A stretch of DNA of 64,000 bases from GCA-003244245 sp036266995 (GCA_036266995.1 DATAWX010000224.1:5309-69308), one strand, 5' to 3'. Shown: positions 1 to 8,409, numbered from the stretch's first letter. The notes: generated by a model not told the origin, from the sequence alone. Numbers and translations: made by a program.

Positions 1-677
1 TCGAGCAATTCGACACCCGTGCTGGGAAAGCCATACTGATCGTATGGGCGAACCTGCACGCGGGTCGGGTCCAGCGCGATGAGCTCGTCGAGAAAGGGCA
101 TCGAGGCTTGCGAACGTCCGGTGTAGACGAGCTGCCACGGCATATCTCCGGCCGCCGCCTGCTTGACCATCGGAAGGATCGGTGTGATGCCGATCCCGCC
201 CGCGATGAATAGATACCCGGCGGCGTGGACATAGGGGAAGGCGTTGCGCGGGCCACGAACGGTCAGCGTGCCGCCGGTACCGATCGAGTCGTGCAGTTCC
301 CGCGAACCGCCGCCGCCGTCGGGGATGCGTCGCACCGCGATCCGGTATGACTTGCGATCGGCTGGATCGCCGCACAGGGAGTATTGGCGACACCGCCCAG
401 AGGGCAGCAGCACGTCGATGTGGGCGCCTGGTTGCCAGCTGGGCAATTCGTCACCTCCGGCGGAGACCAGCCGGAGGCTCCGGACGTCCTGCGCCTCGAG
501 GCGGACCTCGTCCACCACCAGGTTCAGGTCGCGGTCGACCCGCCGGGTCGGTGGACGCTGCGAGAAAGCGGCGGTGAGCCAGTCGTAGAAGGTGATGAGC
601 CCGCCCAGCGTTCGGAACATGCGGTCGGCACGGTGACGCCCCCGCAGGTCGGGCGGGGTGACCCAGTCGGCGTCCAT
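1..677 (-). CDS. PDR/VanB-family flavin reductase (partial, C-terminus off the left edge)
   Basis: Electron-transfer reductase that would pass electrons from NAD(P)H through flavin, and probably a C-terminal [2Fe-2S] domain, to an oxygenase. About 225 N-terminal residues are visible and the frame runs off the window before any ferredoxin domain. Seen: the flavin-binding RxYS motif in RQYSLCG (residues 97-103) and the nucleotide-binding loop GGIGITPI (160-167), in the order of phthalate-dioxygenase-reductase-like proteins. The ATG at 677 lies one base after the stop of the di-iron protein gene, so translation is probably coupled. The partner oxygenase is inferred to be that neighbour. Function as a reductase is well supported; the substrate is unknown. 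Confidence 0.85.
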   Translation of the reverse strand, partial: MDADWVTPPDLRGRHRADRMFRTLGGLITFYDWLTAAFSQRPPTRRVDRDLNLVVDEVRLEAQDVRSLRLVSAGGDELPSWQPGAHIDVLLPSGRCRQYSLCGDPADRKSYRIAVRRIPDGGGGSRELHDSIGTGGTLTVRGPRNAFPYVHAAGYLFIAGGIGITPILPMVKQAAAGDMPWQLVYTGRSQASMPFLDELIALDPTRVQVRPYDQYGFPSTGVELL

Positions 678-678
678 G

Positions 679-1575
679 TCAGGCCTCCGCGGCCAGCGCC
701 GCCGGTGACGTGGCGAGGTAGGCGACGGCCTGGCTGGTGGAGAACTCCTTCGACGGGTGATAGAACGGTCTGGCGTAGTTGAACGTGGTCCCGACCAGCT
801 GGCGGGCGGTGGGCAGCAGACGCCGGTGGCCCGCCCAGAAGAAGTGCCGCCAGCGCGCCTTGACCCGGCCGCCCAACTCAGGGTCGATGCGCATCAGGAA
901 AGCCACCCCACGCACCCACAACCAGGCCATGATCGGCCCGGTGACCATCATCGCGCGCACTCGCCGGTGCCACCGGCCGTCGAGGTGGGTGAACAGATCG
1001 AAGGCCACCGCGCGATGCTCAACCTCCTCCGCGCCGTGCCAGCGCAGCAGATCCATCATGGTGGCGTCCGCTCCGGCGGCGTCCAGCGCGGTGGCGTTGA
1101 GCGCCCAGTTCCCCAGCATCGCCGTGATGTGTTCGATCGCCGCGATGATCGCCAGCCGCTCGATCAGCCACTCTTCGCGGTGCTTGCCCGACAGGTCGCG
1201 ATCACCGAGGGCTCTGCGGAACATCCAATCGACCTGCTCGACGTAGGGATCGGTGTCGATGCCCCTGGCCTTCCAGTGATCGAGCACGCTCTGGTGAGAT
1301 CGGGCATGAATGGCCTCCTGGCCGATGAAGCCAACCACCGCCTCGCGCAGCTTGTCGTCCTCGATCAAGGGCACCGCCTGGGCGAATACGTCGATGAACC
1401 ATCGCTCTCCTGCGGGCAGCAGCAGGTGCAGCACATTGCAGGTGTGCGTGACCAAGGGCTCATTGGGCACCCAGTGGGTGGGCAGATCGCTCCAGTCGAA
1501 AGTGACGTTTCGCGGCTCGAGTACGAGGTTCTCCGGGTCTTGCGGCGCTGAGCCGGTGCGGTGATGGCCGAACAT
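679..1575 (-). CDS. PF10118-type di-iron protein (annotated in databases as metal-dependent hydrolase)
   Basis: A 298-residue all-helical protein of the PF10118 family. The sequence shows a full four-helix di-iron ligand pattern: Glu57 in GERWF, Glu87-x-x-His90 in GQEAIH, Glu148 in AIEHI, and Glu184-x-x-His187 in AEEVEH. That pattern is typical of ferritin-like oxygenases and oxidases and does not suggest hydrolysis. A hydrophobic stretch lies around 212-230 (VTGPIMAWLWVRGVAFLM). A flavin reductase starts one base downstream, and an EphD-like fusion lies 48 bases upstream on the same strand. I infer an O2-dependent hydroxylase, desaturase or epoxidase on a lipid-like substrate. The family is certain; the chemistry is inference. 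Confidence 0.85.
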   Translation of the reverse strand: MFGHHRTGSAPQDPENLVLEPRNVTFDWSDLPTHWVPNEPLVTHTCNVLHLLLPAGERWFIDVFAQAVPLIEDDKLREAVVGFIGQEAIHARSHQSVLDHWKARGIDTDPYVEQVDWMFRRALGDRDLSGKHREEWLIERLAIIAAIEHITAMLGNWALNATALDAAGADATMMDLLRWHGAEEVEHRAVAFDLFTHLDGRWHRRVRAMMVTGPIMAWLWVRGVAFLMRIDPELGGRVKARWRHFFWAGHRRLLPTARQLVGTTFNYARPFYHPSKEFSTSQAVAYLATSPAALAAEA

Positions 1576-1623
1576 TCCGCCGATCTCCCTTCCGTGGGTT
1601 GTCGTGCTCTTCGATGGGCGTTA

Positions 1624-3357
1624 TCAGAGGGCGACGTTGGCTCGGGCCAGGGCGCGAAGCAGCCCCGGACTCAGCCGTGAGACCAACAGCCCGGCTTTGG
1701 CTTCGATGGTGATCGGGGCGATGGCGGAGTCGCGCTGCACCGCCCGCACGATCTCCTGGGCCGCCCGGCGCGGGGTGAAGTTGCGCCGGCGGTACAACTC
1801 CGTCGCCCGCTGCCGGGCGGTGCGTTCCTCGGCGGTGTCGAGGCCGGCGAAGCGGGTATTGCTGGTGATGTTGGTGTGCACGAAACCAGGGCAGATCGCG
1901 ATCACTCCGATGCCGGCTTCAGCCAGTTCACCGCGCAGGCACTGGCTCAGCATCAGGACCGCGGCCTTGGTCGTGCTGTACGCCGAGAGCGCTCGGGTGG
2001 GCAGGTACGCGGCGGCCGACGCGATGTTGACGATGGTGCCGCCCGCACCGCCTTGCACCATGAGCCCACCGAGCACCCGGCAACCGTGGATGACACCCCA
2101 GAGGTTGACGTCGATGAGCCGCTCCCACTCGGCCACCGTGGTGTCGAAGAACGGTCCCGCCACAGCGATTCCGGCGTTGTTGATCACGATGTCCGGGATG
2201 CCGTGTTCCTCGCGCAGCAGCGTTGCGAACTTCTCGACCGCGCCGCCGTCGGAGACATCGAGGACGTACGCGCTCGCGGTGGGGCCGAGCATGCTGGCCA
2301 GCTGGGCGGTGCGCTCGACCGACTGCTGGTCGATGTCGGTGGCCACCACCTCCGCGCCCTGCTCGGCGAACTCCAGCGCGGTGGCCCGGCCGATGCCACT
2401 GCCCGCGCCGGTGATCACCATGAGGGTGTCGTCGAACCGCTTCCGTCGCGGCCCACTACGGCGAGCGCGGCGCAGGCCACGGGCCGCGGGATCACCTTCT
2501 GGCCCGTTTTCGGCATCGTCGATCAGCTCGCTCGCGCACCGCGCCACAGTGTGCGGCTGGGTGCGCGGCAGCCAATGGCCACCAGGCAGCTCGCGAACCG
2601 CAAGGTTGGGTACCCAACGCCGGATGTCGGTCTGGAGGGGTCGGGAGACGAACGGATCCCGCTGGGGCGCAAGCACCTGCACCGGGACGTCGGTGCGCCG
2701 GGGACCGGGTGTCACCAGCCGGGGGAACATGTTCGCCCGGTAGAGCTGCACACCATTCACCGCGTCAGCGACAGCGGGGCTGGCGGCGCCGTCGGACCGG
2801 GCCAGCGCGCGTTGGGCGAGCCCCGTACGCCAGACCAGCTCCGGCAACAGCGGCAGCTGGAAGAACGTGATGTACCAGCTCGACACCAGTTGAATGATCA
2901 ATTCGCGTAGCGCTCGCGGTGTCGGCCGACGCAGCCGCGCCCGGAGCCAGTGTCCTGCGTGGTCCAGGCACGGCCCGGATATCGACGTGTAAGAGGAGAC
3001 CCGGCCGGTCAGCCACGGGCCAGTCACCGCATGCCAGGCCTGGACCGCTCCCCAGTCGTGGGCCAGCAGATGCACCGGCCGGTCGGGGCTGACCGCGTCG
3101 AGCACTGCGGCCAAGTCCTGGGCGAGCTGGTCGAGCCGGTATGCCTGGCGGCCGCGAGGTTTCCCGGACTCGCCGGCCCCCCGGACGTCATAGCTGACGA
3201 CGTGGTAACGCGGCGCCAGTTCGGCCGCAACGCCGTCCCACAGGGTGTGGTCATCGGGGTAGCCGTGGATGCATACGACCGTAGGCGCGCCTCGCTGCCC
3301 TGACTCGTGCACCCGCAGTGGCACGCCATCGCTGGCCATGACGTCCCTGGCCATCAC
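1624..3357 (-). CDS. EphD-like fusion: alpha/beta hydrolase (epoxide hydrolase type) + short-chain dehydrogenase
   Basis: A 577-residue two-domain protein. The N-terminal half is an alpha/beta hydrolase with HGYPD (31-35) and nucleophile-elbow Asp101 in AHDWGAVQ, the HDWG form found in epoxide hydrolases. The C-terminal half is a classical SDR with the NAD(P) motif GAGSGIG near 320 and a YxxxK catalytic pair (YSTTK) near 460. This order and length match mycobacterial EphD (about 590 residues), where hydrolase and dehydrogenase act on lipid epoxides. The GTG start overlaps the stop of the M24 gene, which implies coupling. The protein could hydrolyse an epoxide and then oxidise the resulting alcohol. 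The substrate is unknown; a specific link to mycolates is not supported here. Confidence 0.8.
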   Translation of the reverse strand: MMARDVMASDGVPLRVHESGQRGAPTVVCIHGYPDDHTLWDGVAAELAPRYHVVSYDVRGAGESGKPRGRQAYRLDQLAQDLAAVLDAVSPDRPVHLLAHDWGAVQAWHAVTGPWLTGRVSSYTSISGPCLDHAGHWLRARLRRPTPRALRELIIQLVSSWYITFFQLPLLPELVWRTGLAQRALARSDGAASPAVADAVNGVQLYRANMFPRLVTPGPRRTDVPVQVLAPQRDPFVSRPLQTDIRRWVPNLAVRELPGGHWLPRTQPHTVARCASELIDDAENGPEGDPAARGLRRARRSGPRRKRFDDTLMVITGAGSGIGRATALEFAEQGAEVVATDIDQQSVERTAQLASMLGPTASAYVLDVSDGGAVEKFATLLREEHGIPDIVINNAGIAVAGPFFDTTVAEWERLIDVNLWGVIHGCRVLGGLMVQGGAGGTIVNIASAAAYLPTRALSAYSTTKAAVLMLSQCLRGELAEAGIGVIAICPGFVHTNITSNTRFAGLDTAEERTARQRATELYRRRNFTPRRAAQEIVRAVQRDSAIAPITIEAKAGLLVSRLSPGLLRALARANVAL

Positions 3358-4220
3358 GCGGCCGCCGTTCGCTGCCAGCGGCGTACATGTGGAAGATCAT
3401 CGTCAAGCCAGTACGCACTGCCGGTGGCGGTGACCACCAGGATCTCCTCGAACTTCACCCCGACATCGCGGAAACCGATATGTGGTTCCACCGCCCACAA
3501 CCCGGGAGTCGCCGGATGGTTGGAGATCTCGCCATCGGCCCACAACGGTGAACGATGATGCATCCGCTCGACGATCAGGTCGCCGACCAGGGTCTGCAGC
3601 GACCGGATGCCGAAGCCGGCCGCGATGGACTTCGGCAGCCGGGAGCGCACCTTGCTGACCTGGTGGCCGATGACCCGACCCGGATAGACGCGGTGCCGGT
3701 TGTCGTAACCCTGTTGGACTAGAAGTGCGTCGACGTCGCGATAGATCTGCCGCAGCGGCACGCCTTCGTTGACCCTCTCGACGATGAGGGTCCGGTACTC
3801 GGCCAGGTCGTCCATCAGCTGCTCGAATATCCGGTTGGTGCCGAGGCAGCCGGCGTAGCCGATGTCTGCCATATATCCCTCACGCACCGGTGCACAGTCG
3901 AGGATGAAAGGCATGTTCTCCGTCAGTCTGCGGGCGGTGGGGAAGAATTGGAGGGGCGTCCGGAAACCGCGAAACGCGGTGCGGTCCCCGAACCATGCGA
4001 ACGGCGTGTGGAACCAGTCCTGCACTCCCCGCTCGATCAGGTACTCGCGAAGCCTGCGGGCGGCTTGCTTCTCGGTGACGCCCGGCTCCAGGGCCTGCCC
4101 GACCGACTGAGCCGCGGCGTAGGACAGCTGCTGTAACTCCCGGAACTTCACAAGATCAGCGGGATCGGTTACCCCTTTGGCTACCACGTATCCGCCTCCC
4201 TCCGGCATTCCTACCCTCAC
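3354..4220 (-). CDS. M24-family (aminopeptidase P / creatinase fold) protein
   Basis: About 288 residues with the pita-bread fold of family M24: a helical N-terminus, then LDCAPVREGYMADIGYAG with the first metal-ligand aspartates, RVIGHQV with a central histidine, and a C-terminal AVEPHIGF...KFEEILVV with metal-ligand glutamates. It may be a peptidase or act on a small C-N bond substrate; the family alone does not decide. It heads the minus-strand run and overlaps the EphD-like gene by 4 bases. Two starts are possible: GTG at 4220, which touches the palindrome at 4221, or ATG at 4208, which has AGGG upstream. I favour 4208 biologically but give the longer frame. A TTGACA hexamer (minus strand, 4249-4254) could be its -35. 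Confidence 0.75.
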   Translation of the reverse strand: MRVGMPEGGGYVVAKGVTDPADLVKFRELQQLSYAAAQSVGQALEPGVTEKQAARRLREYLIERGVQDWFHTPFAWFGDRTAFRGFRTPLQFFPTARRLTENMPFILDCAPVREGYMADIGYAGCLGTNRIFEQLMDDLAEYRTLIVERVNEGVPLRQIYRDVDALLVQQGYDNRHRVYPGRVIGHQVSKVRSRLPKSIAAGFGIRSLQTLVGDLIVERMHHRSPLWADGEISNHPATPGLWAVEPHIGFRDVGVKFEEILVVTATGSAYWLDDDLPHVRRWQRTAAA

Positions 4221-4245
4221 GTAGGAACTTCCTACGACATGGTAG
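4221..4245. promoter_or_regulatory. Tandem palindromic operator between M24 and TetR genes
   Basis: GTAGGAACTTCCTAC (4221-4235) is a perfect 7-1-7 palindrome. It continues into CCTAC-N6-GTAGG (4231-4245), a second inverted repeat sharing the CCTAC arm. The second repeat overlaps the start of the TetR -10 hexamer. A TetR dimer, or two dimers, bound here would block both divergent promoters, so autoregulation plus control of the minus-strand run is inferred. Confidence 0.65.
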
Positions 4246-4248
4246 GTT
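4243..4248 (+). promoter_or_regulatory. -10 hexamer TAGGTT of a leaderless TetR transcript
   Basis: TAGGTT fits TANNNT and is followed by exactly six bases before the GTG at 4255, the spacing expected when transcription starts at the start codon. It overlaps the right palindrome arm. Confidence 0.5.
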
Positions 4249-4254
4249 TGTCAA

Positions 4255-4920
4255 GTGGCAGATCGAAAGGTGACGCCGCTGGCGGCTGGCCGGGCGGCTC
4301 GGTCCGGACGCGCCCGGGCCGCCCATCTCGGGCCCGAACGTCGGCGGCCACTGATCCTTGACGCGGCGTTGGAGGTCTACGTCGAGCGCGGTTATCGAGG
4401 TACGTCGATGCAGGCGGTGGCCGATGCGGCGGGCGTGACGAAACCGGTGATCTACGAGTGCTACCCGAACAAGGAAGAGTTGCTGCTGGCGCTGCTGGAC
4501 CGCGAGGAGCGTCGCCTGATGGACGCCATCTCCGAGTCGTTGCCGAGCAATCTGGTCTCCGACAACGTGGAGGCGGTACTGGCTGCGGGATTCACGGCCT
4601 TTCTCGCCGGGGTGGGTCAGGCGCCGAATTCATGGCGGGTTGTGTTCGACTCCGGCTGGGGTTCCGGGTCCGAGGTGGCCGCTCGGGTGCGACGGGTTCG
4701 CGACATGGTGGTGGGTCAACTACGCGAGTTGGTACGTCAGTCCATGACGGTGGCCGAGATTGACGACATCGACCGCAAGGCACCCGTCGTCGCTGAGGTG
4801 ATCGCCACGATCGCCGAGTCCTGCGCGCGCATGCTGGTGCTGGAGCACTACCCGTGGACGGCCGTAGAGCTGGCCACCTACGTTGCCCGCCTCCTTGCCC
4901 GCGGTCTCCGCCCGGTCTGA
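4255..4920 (+). CDS. TetR-family transcriptional regulator
   Basis: A 221-residue repressor. The N-terminal helix-turn-helix is clear at about residues 33-78 (ALEVYVERGYRGTS, AVADAAGVTKPVIYECYPNKEELL), followed by a C-terminal ligand-binding domain (EAVLAAGFTAFLAGV, TIAESCARMLVLE). The GTG start has no Shine-Dalgarno and sits six bases after TAGGTT, so the mRNA is probably leaderless. The gene diverges from the M24 / EphD-like / di-iron / reductase run, and two overlapping palindromes lie between. It most likely senses a substrate or product of that pathway. The inducing ligand cannot be read from sequence. Confidence 0.9.
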   Translation: MADRKVTPLAAGRAARSGRARAAHLGPERRRPLILDAALEVYVERGYRGTSMQAVADAAGVTKPVIYECYPNKEELLLALLDREERRLMDAISESLPSNLVSDNVEAVLAAGFTAFLAGVGQAPNSWRVVFDSGWGSGSEVAARVRRVRDMVVGQLRELVRQSMTVAEIDDIDRKAPVVAEVIATIAESCARMLVLEHYPWTAVELATYVARLLARGLRPV

Positions 4921-5091
4921 GCGGTCAACCACACCTCGGTGCGCTGCGGGTCGCGCTGACCCAACCTGGAGAGGAAGGTTGCACACCCGACACCTCGACC
5001 CGCTGCACGAGGACGCCCTCGCCCGCGCGCTCACCTCGATCTGCCGCTAACCGATTGACGAGCGATCGCTCCTGCCCGAGAATTTTCGGCC
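4921..5091 (+). other. Short spacer; only a doubtful 23-codon frame
   Basis: A TTG at 4979 preceded by GGAGAGGAAGG opens a 23-codon frame ending with TAA at 5048-5050. It resembles no family I know. No terminator-like hairpin with a T run was found here. Confidence 0.25.
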
Positions 5092-5838
5092 GTGGCTCAC
5101 CGCGACTGTCCCTTCCCAGGCGGTCACGCCCGATCGACAGCCAGCACCGCAGTGCCAGACAGCGGGATCGGCGCGATTCTGATCAGTTCGCGCTCCCTAC
5201 CCGAGTACCGGGCCATGTTCAGCCTCACCGAGCGGGATCTTCGTCGGCGAATTCTGGATTGCCCCGGTGGTGCCGCGAGTCTGACCGCCGAGCTCAACGC
5301 AGTGGGCGGCGATGTCACCGCCTGTGACCCCGTTTATGCCGACACCACCGCCGAGCGGCTTGCGACGCTGACCCAGGGTGAGACGGCTCGGGCAAACCGC
5401 TACATCCGCGCCCACCCCGAGCAGTACCGGTGGAGCGCGTTCGCCAGCCCTGATGATCACTATCAGTCGCGCAGCGCCGCGGGTGCGCGATTCGCCGCTG
5501 ATCGCTGCGCTCATCCCGAGCGTTACGTCCCGGGCGCGCTGCCTCATCTTCCCTTCGGTGACGGTGTGTTCGACTTGGTGCTCAGCTCACATCTGCTGTT
5601 CGCCTTCGCTGATCGCCTCGACTATGCCTTTCACTACGCGGGGATTCTTGAGCTTATCCGGGTCACCGGCACCGAGCTGCGGATCTTCCCGCTGGTGGCG
5701 ATGGCCGCGACCGTGCCCTACCCCCGCCTCGAGCAGCTACGAACTGAGCTCGCCAACGCGAAGGTCATCACCCGGGTGGTCGACGTTGACTACGAGTTCC
5801 AGACCGGTGGAAACCAGATGCTCGTCTGTACCCGCTGA
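5092..5838 (+). CDS. SAM-dependent methyltransferase-like protein
   Basis: Up to 248 residues with the layout of a divergent class I methyltransferase: a glycine-containing first strand and loop (RILDCPGGAASLTAEL, around residues 52-67), a second-strand acidic end (VTACDPVYAD), and LPFGDGVFDLVLSSHLLF at the motif II position. The group normally starts with a sequence like SLPEYRAMFSLTERDL, so the true start may be the GTG at 5152 or a start near the ATG at 5215; the first 20-40 residues given here are uncertain. The gene stands alone between TetR and a convergent membrane-protein gene whose frame overlaps its 3' end by about 100 bases. The methyl acceptor is unknown. Confidence 0.7.
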   Translation: MAHRDCPFPGGHARSTASTAVPDSGIGAILISSRSLPEYRAMFSLTERDLRRRILDCPGGAASLTAELNAVGGDVTACDPVYADTTAERLATLTQGETARANRYIRAHPEQYRWSAFASPDDHYQSRSAAGARFAADRCAHPERYVPGALPHLPFGDGVFDLVLSSHLLFAFADRLDYAFHYAGILELIRVTGTELRIFPLVAMAATVPYPRLEQLRTELANAKVITRVVDVDYEFQTGGNQMLVCTR

Positions 5839-6473
5839 CCTGTCCGCTTCGGCGGCGAGACCGGAGCGCCGCATCCGTTTTCCGTACCACACACTCCACA
5901 TCATGAGCAGCGTGAACGCCGTCACCTGGAGCACCGTCGAGAGCCCGACCATGACGTCGATGGGCAACACATAGATCAGCGGGATGCGCACGGCTGCCTC
6001 GACGAGCAGCCCCGCTCCCCACACCACCGACATCACCCGGAAGCCGCGCCGGAAACCGGGACTGGTCTGCCATTTGGTGTTCCACCATGCCCGCTTCTCG
6101 CTGGTGGTGGCGGAGAACCGCTGGGCGGCGTGGAACATCAGCGGCCGCCCCACCACGCAGGTGCCGAGGAAGACCAATCCGGCGACCGCGGTGCCGACTG
6201 AGTCCTTGGCGAGCATGAACCTGGCGTCGCCGGTGGCGAAGGACAGACCGAGGCCGACCGTGAATATTGCCATGAGGAACGCGGCGAAGCCGTCCAGACG
6301 CCGGCTGCGCAAGGCTACGAACGCCACCCGCAGGCCGGCGACGACGGTACCGGCCAGCAGCGCCCGGTAGTCGCTGACGCCGGCGGCGTGCAGACCGTAG
6401 TAGCGTCGGCTGACTCGACCGTAACGACGGCCGGTGCGGTGCTTTCCGGGAGGTCGCGCACTGATTTCTCCAT
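5737..6473 (-). pseudogene. VC0807-family membrane protein with an apparent frameshift near its N-terminus
   Basis: The part from 6327 to the stop reads as a VC0807-family integral membrane protein (RRLDGFAAFLMAIF, LSFATGDARFMLAKDSVGTA, GLVFLGTCVVGRPLMF, WGAGLLVEAAVRIPL), with five or six hydrophobic segments. The same frame continues upstream with family-like residues YYGLHAAGVSDYRALLAG, but no start codon exists before the in-frame stop at 6478-6480. The only start with a good ribosome site (GAGGG then ATG at 6473, MEKSVRDLPEST) is in another frame. One base appears to be missing somewhere between about 6398 and 6450. It is either a mutation, a sequencing error, or a protein starting at GTG 6327 without its first helix. 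The role is unknown; the C-terminus overlaps the methyltransferase gene tail to tail. Confidence 0.6.
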
Positions 6474-6517
6474 GCCATCACCCTCGTGCGCGGGCCAGCC
6501 TTGCAACACTACCGACG

Positions 6518-6536
6518 GTCACGTTTCTGACGTGAC
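6518..6536. repeat. Perfect 7-bp inverted repeat with 5-base loop
   Basis: GTCACGT-TTCTG-ACGTGAC. It lies between the end of the glutamyl-tRNA synthetase gene and the start of the VC0807-family gene, both on the minus strand. It could be an operator about 45 bases before ATG 6473, or a weak hairpin after the synthetase. No T run follows. Confidence 0.45.
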
Positions 6537-6541
6537 AGATG

Positions 6542-8191
6542 TCAGCTGGGCAGGGCGTGCAGGCGGCGGAGGACTTCTGGAGCGCCGAGGGCTTGGGCGA
6601 TGGCGGGTAGGTCGGGGCTGCGGGTGGAGCCGGTGAGGGCGACGCGGATGAGCTGCGACGCTTCGCGGATCGAGCCGGGGTAGGCGTCGGGGTTTTTCTT
6701 GTATTCCTTGGCGTTGGGCGCGAACCCGTGCTTCGCGGCGAGCTCCCGGATCTGGTTGAACCATTCCTGGGGGTCGTCCAGGTGCTGGTAGCCGTCGGCG
6801 AAGTCATGGGCGAAGTTCGCGGCGACGGTTGAATCCACACCGAGCGGGATGAGGCGCTCGTCGGTGGGACCGGATAGTGGGACGAACAGTTGTGGGAAGA
6901 AGAATCCGTAGGCGGCCCGGAAGTCCGACCATTTGCGCAGGTCCTTGCGGGGATTGTCGACACCGTCACGCTCCACGGACAGGGCCCGCAGGGCGAGATC
7001 CTGCTCGGCGTCCAGGACAGTGCCCAGCTCGGGATCGAATTGCGCCGCCCAGGTGCGGACGGCGGCGATGATCTGGTGCCCGGGCAGGGTCGCGATGTGG
7101 TCCGCGCTGAGGTCTTCCAGCTTGACCAGGTCCACCAGCGGGCCGGCGACGCCGCACTGGTCCAGCCGGATGGGGGTAGCGAGTGCCTGGTCGAGCGGGA
7201 GCTCGGCGAGCCGACCGTTGGCCAGGCCCCGCAGGTAGTAGAGGACGGCCTCGGCGGGGTAGCCGGCTTCGATGTAGAAGTCGACGCCGGCTTCGGGGTC
7301 GGTACGCTTGGACAGTTTGCGTTTCCCGCCCGCTATCTGTTTCATCAACGGCGCGATGTGCGCATAACTGACTGGTTCGAAGCCCAGGGCATCGAATAAC
7401 TGCAGGTGCAGCGGCACCGAGGAAATCCACTCCTCGCCGCGGATCACCAGCGTGACGCGCATCAGGTGGTCATCGACGGCGTGCGCGAAATGGTAGGTCG
7501 GCAGCCGGGGAGTCTGGTCGGAAGACTTCAGGATGACCGTGTCGTTGCGATTGGCTTCATGCTCCAGCTCACCCCGGATCACGTCGGTGAAACGGACCCG
7601 ATTCCCGGCAGTGTCGGGGGCGCGGAAGCGCACCACGTACGGGGTGCCTTGAGCGAGACTGGCCTGCACCGCTGCGGGATCGGCGTCGCGCCAGATCGCC
7701 CACGATCCGTAGTAGCCGGTGGGAATCTTCGCGGCTCGTTGGCGGCTGGTGATGTCGGCGAGTTCGTCCTTGGTGGCGAAGCACAGGTAGGCCTTGCCGT
7801 GGCGCAGCAGTTCCCGCACGTAGCTGAGGTAGATGCGTTCGCGGGCGGACTGGTGGTAGGGGCCGTAGTTGCCGTGCTCGTCGTCCTCGTCGGGACGGAT
7901 ACCGAAGTAGTCGAACGCGCGGGCGAACTGCGCCAGGGCGCCTTCGACCTCGCGCGACTGGTCGGTGTCCTCCACTCGTACCAGGTAGACACCCCCGGAG
8001 TGCGCCGCGACGTCGCGGTCGATGCTGGCGACGTAGACGCCACCGATGTGCACGAACCCGGTCGGGGAGGGGCCGAACCGGGTGACCTGGGCGCCCTCGG
8101 GGAGCTGACGCGCCGGGTAGCGCTGTTCCCAATGGGCGGGTTCGGGCAGGTCAGCGGGGAACAGGGCGTCGATCACCACGCGGTCCAGCAT
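6542..8191 (-). CDS. gltX: Glutamate--tRNA ligase, long Clostridium-type paralogue
   Basis: A 549-residue class I aminoacyl-tRNA synthetase that would charge tRNA with glutamate. Seen: GPSPTGFVHIGG (HIGH motif, HIGG at 48-51), LVRVEDTDQSREVEGA, the conserved block YHFAHAVDDHLMRVTLVIRGEEWISS, and KRKLSKRTDPEAG, the KMSKS equivalent, near residue 290. Wording and length resemble the long GluRS of Firmicutes such as clostridia rather than the roughly 490-residue actinobacterial housekeeping GltX. It is therefore probably a second, acquired copy. No tRNA gene or amidotransferase is nearby. It may be a resistance copy or serve a special tRNA-dependent reaction; both are inference. The ATG at 8191 has only a weak ribosome site. 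Confidence 0.85.
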   Translation of the reverse strand: MLDRVVIDALFPADLPEPAHWEQRYPARQLPEGAQVTRFGPSPTGFVHIGGVYVASIDRDVAAHSGGVYLVRVEDTDQSREVEGALAQFARAFDYFGIRPDEDDEHGNYGPYHQSARERIYLSYVRELLRHGKAYLCFATKDELADITSRQRAAKIPTGYYGSWAIWRDADPAAVQASLAQGTPYVVRFRAPDTAGNRVRFTDVIRGELEHEANRNDTVILKSSDQTPRLPTYHFAHAVDDHLMRVTLVIRGEEWISSVPLHLQLFDALGFEPVSYAHIAPLMKQIAGGKRKLSKRTDPEAGVDFYIEAGYPAEAVLYYLRGLANGRLAELPLDQALATPIRLDQCGVAGPLVDLVKLEDLSADHIATLPGHQIIAAVRTWAAQFDPELGTVLDAEQDLALRALSVERDGVDNPRKDLRKWSDFRAAYGFFFPQLFVPLSGPTDERLIPLGVDSTVAANFAHDFADGYQHLDDPQEWFNQIRELAAKHGFAPNAKEYKKNPDAYPGSIREASQLIRVALTGSTRSPDLPAIAQALGAPEVLRRLHALPS

Positions 8192-8409
8192 CGCCTACGT
8201 CAGTCTCACTTCCGGGCTGAACCCGATCATGGAATGGGGCATCGTTCAGACTGGCCAGGCTACCAATCGTGGTTGTTCGCTACGCTGCCGCAGGTCGGGG
8301 GGCTGCCGGCCGGGGCCTGCCCTGATCGTCGGTGTCGACCGCGGCGGCGCGTGACTACTACGCGCCCAGGGCGTTGACCAACCAGTGAATCGCGATTCCT
8401 GGAGACAGC

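Noticed and set aside
1604..2743. 379-residue plus-strand frame over the EphD-like gene
   Set aside because: Antisense to strongly supported catalytic motifs; Arg/Ser-rich shadow.
4979..5050. 23-codon TTG frame with a ribosome site after the TetR gene
   Set aside because: No family resemblance and a weak start codon; left only as a note on the spacer.
7406..8377. Long plus-strand frame over the glutamyl-tRNA synthetase gene
   Set aside because: Opposite a clearly conserved synthetase; composition typical of antisense high-GC frames.
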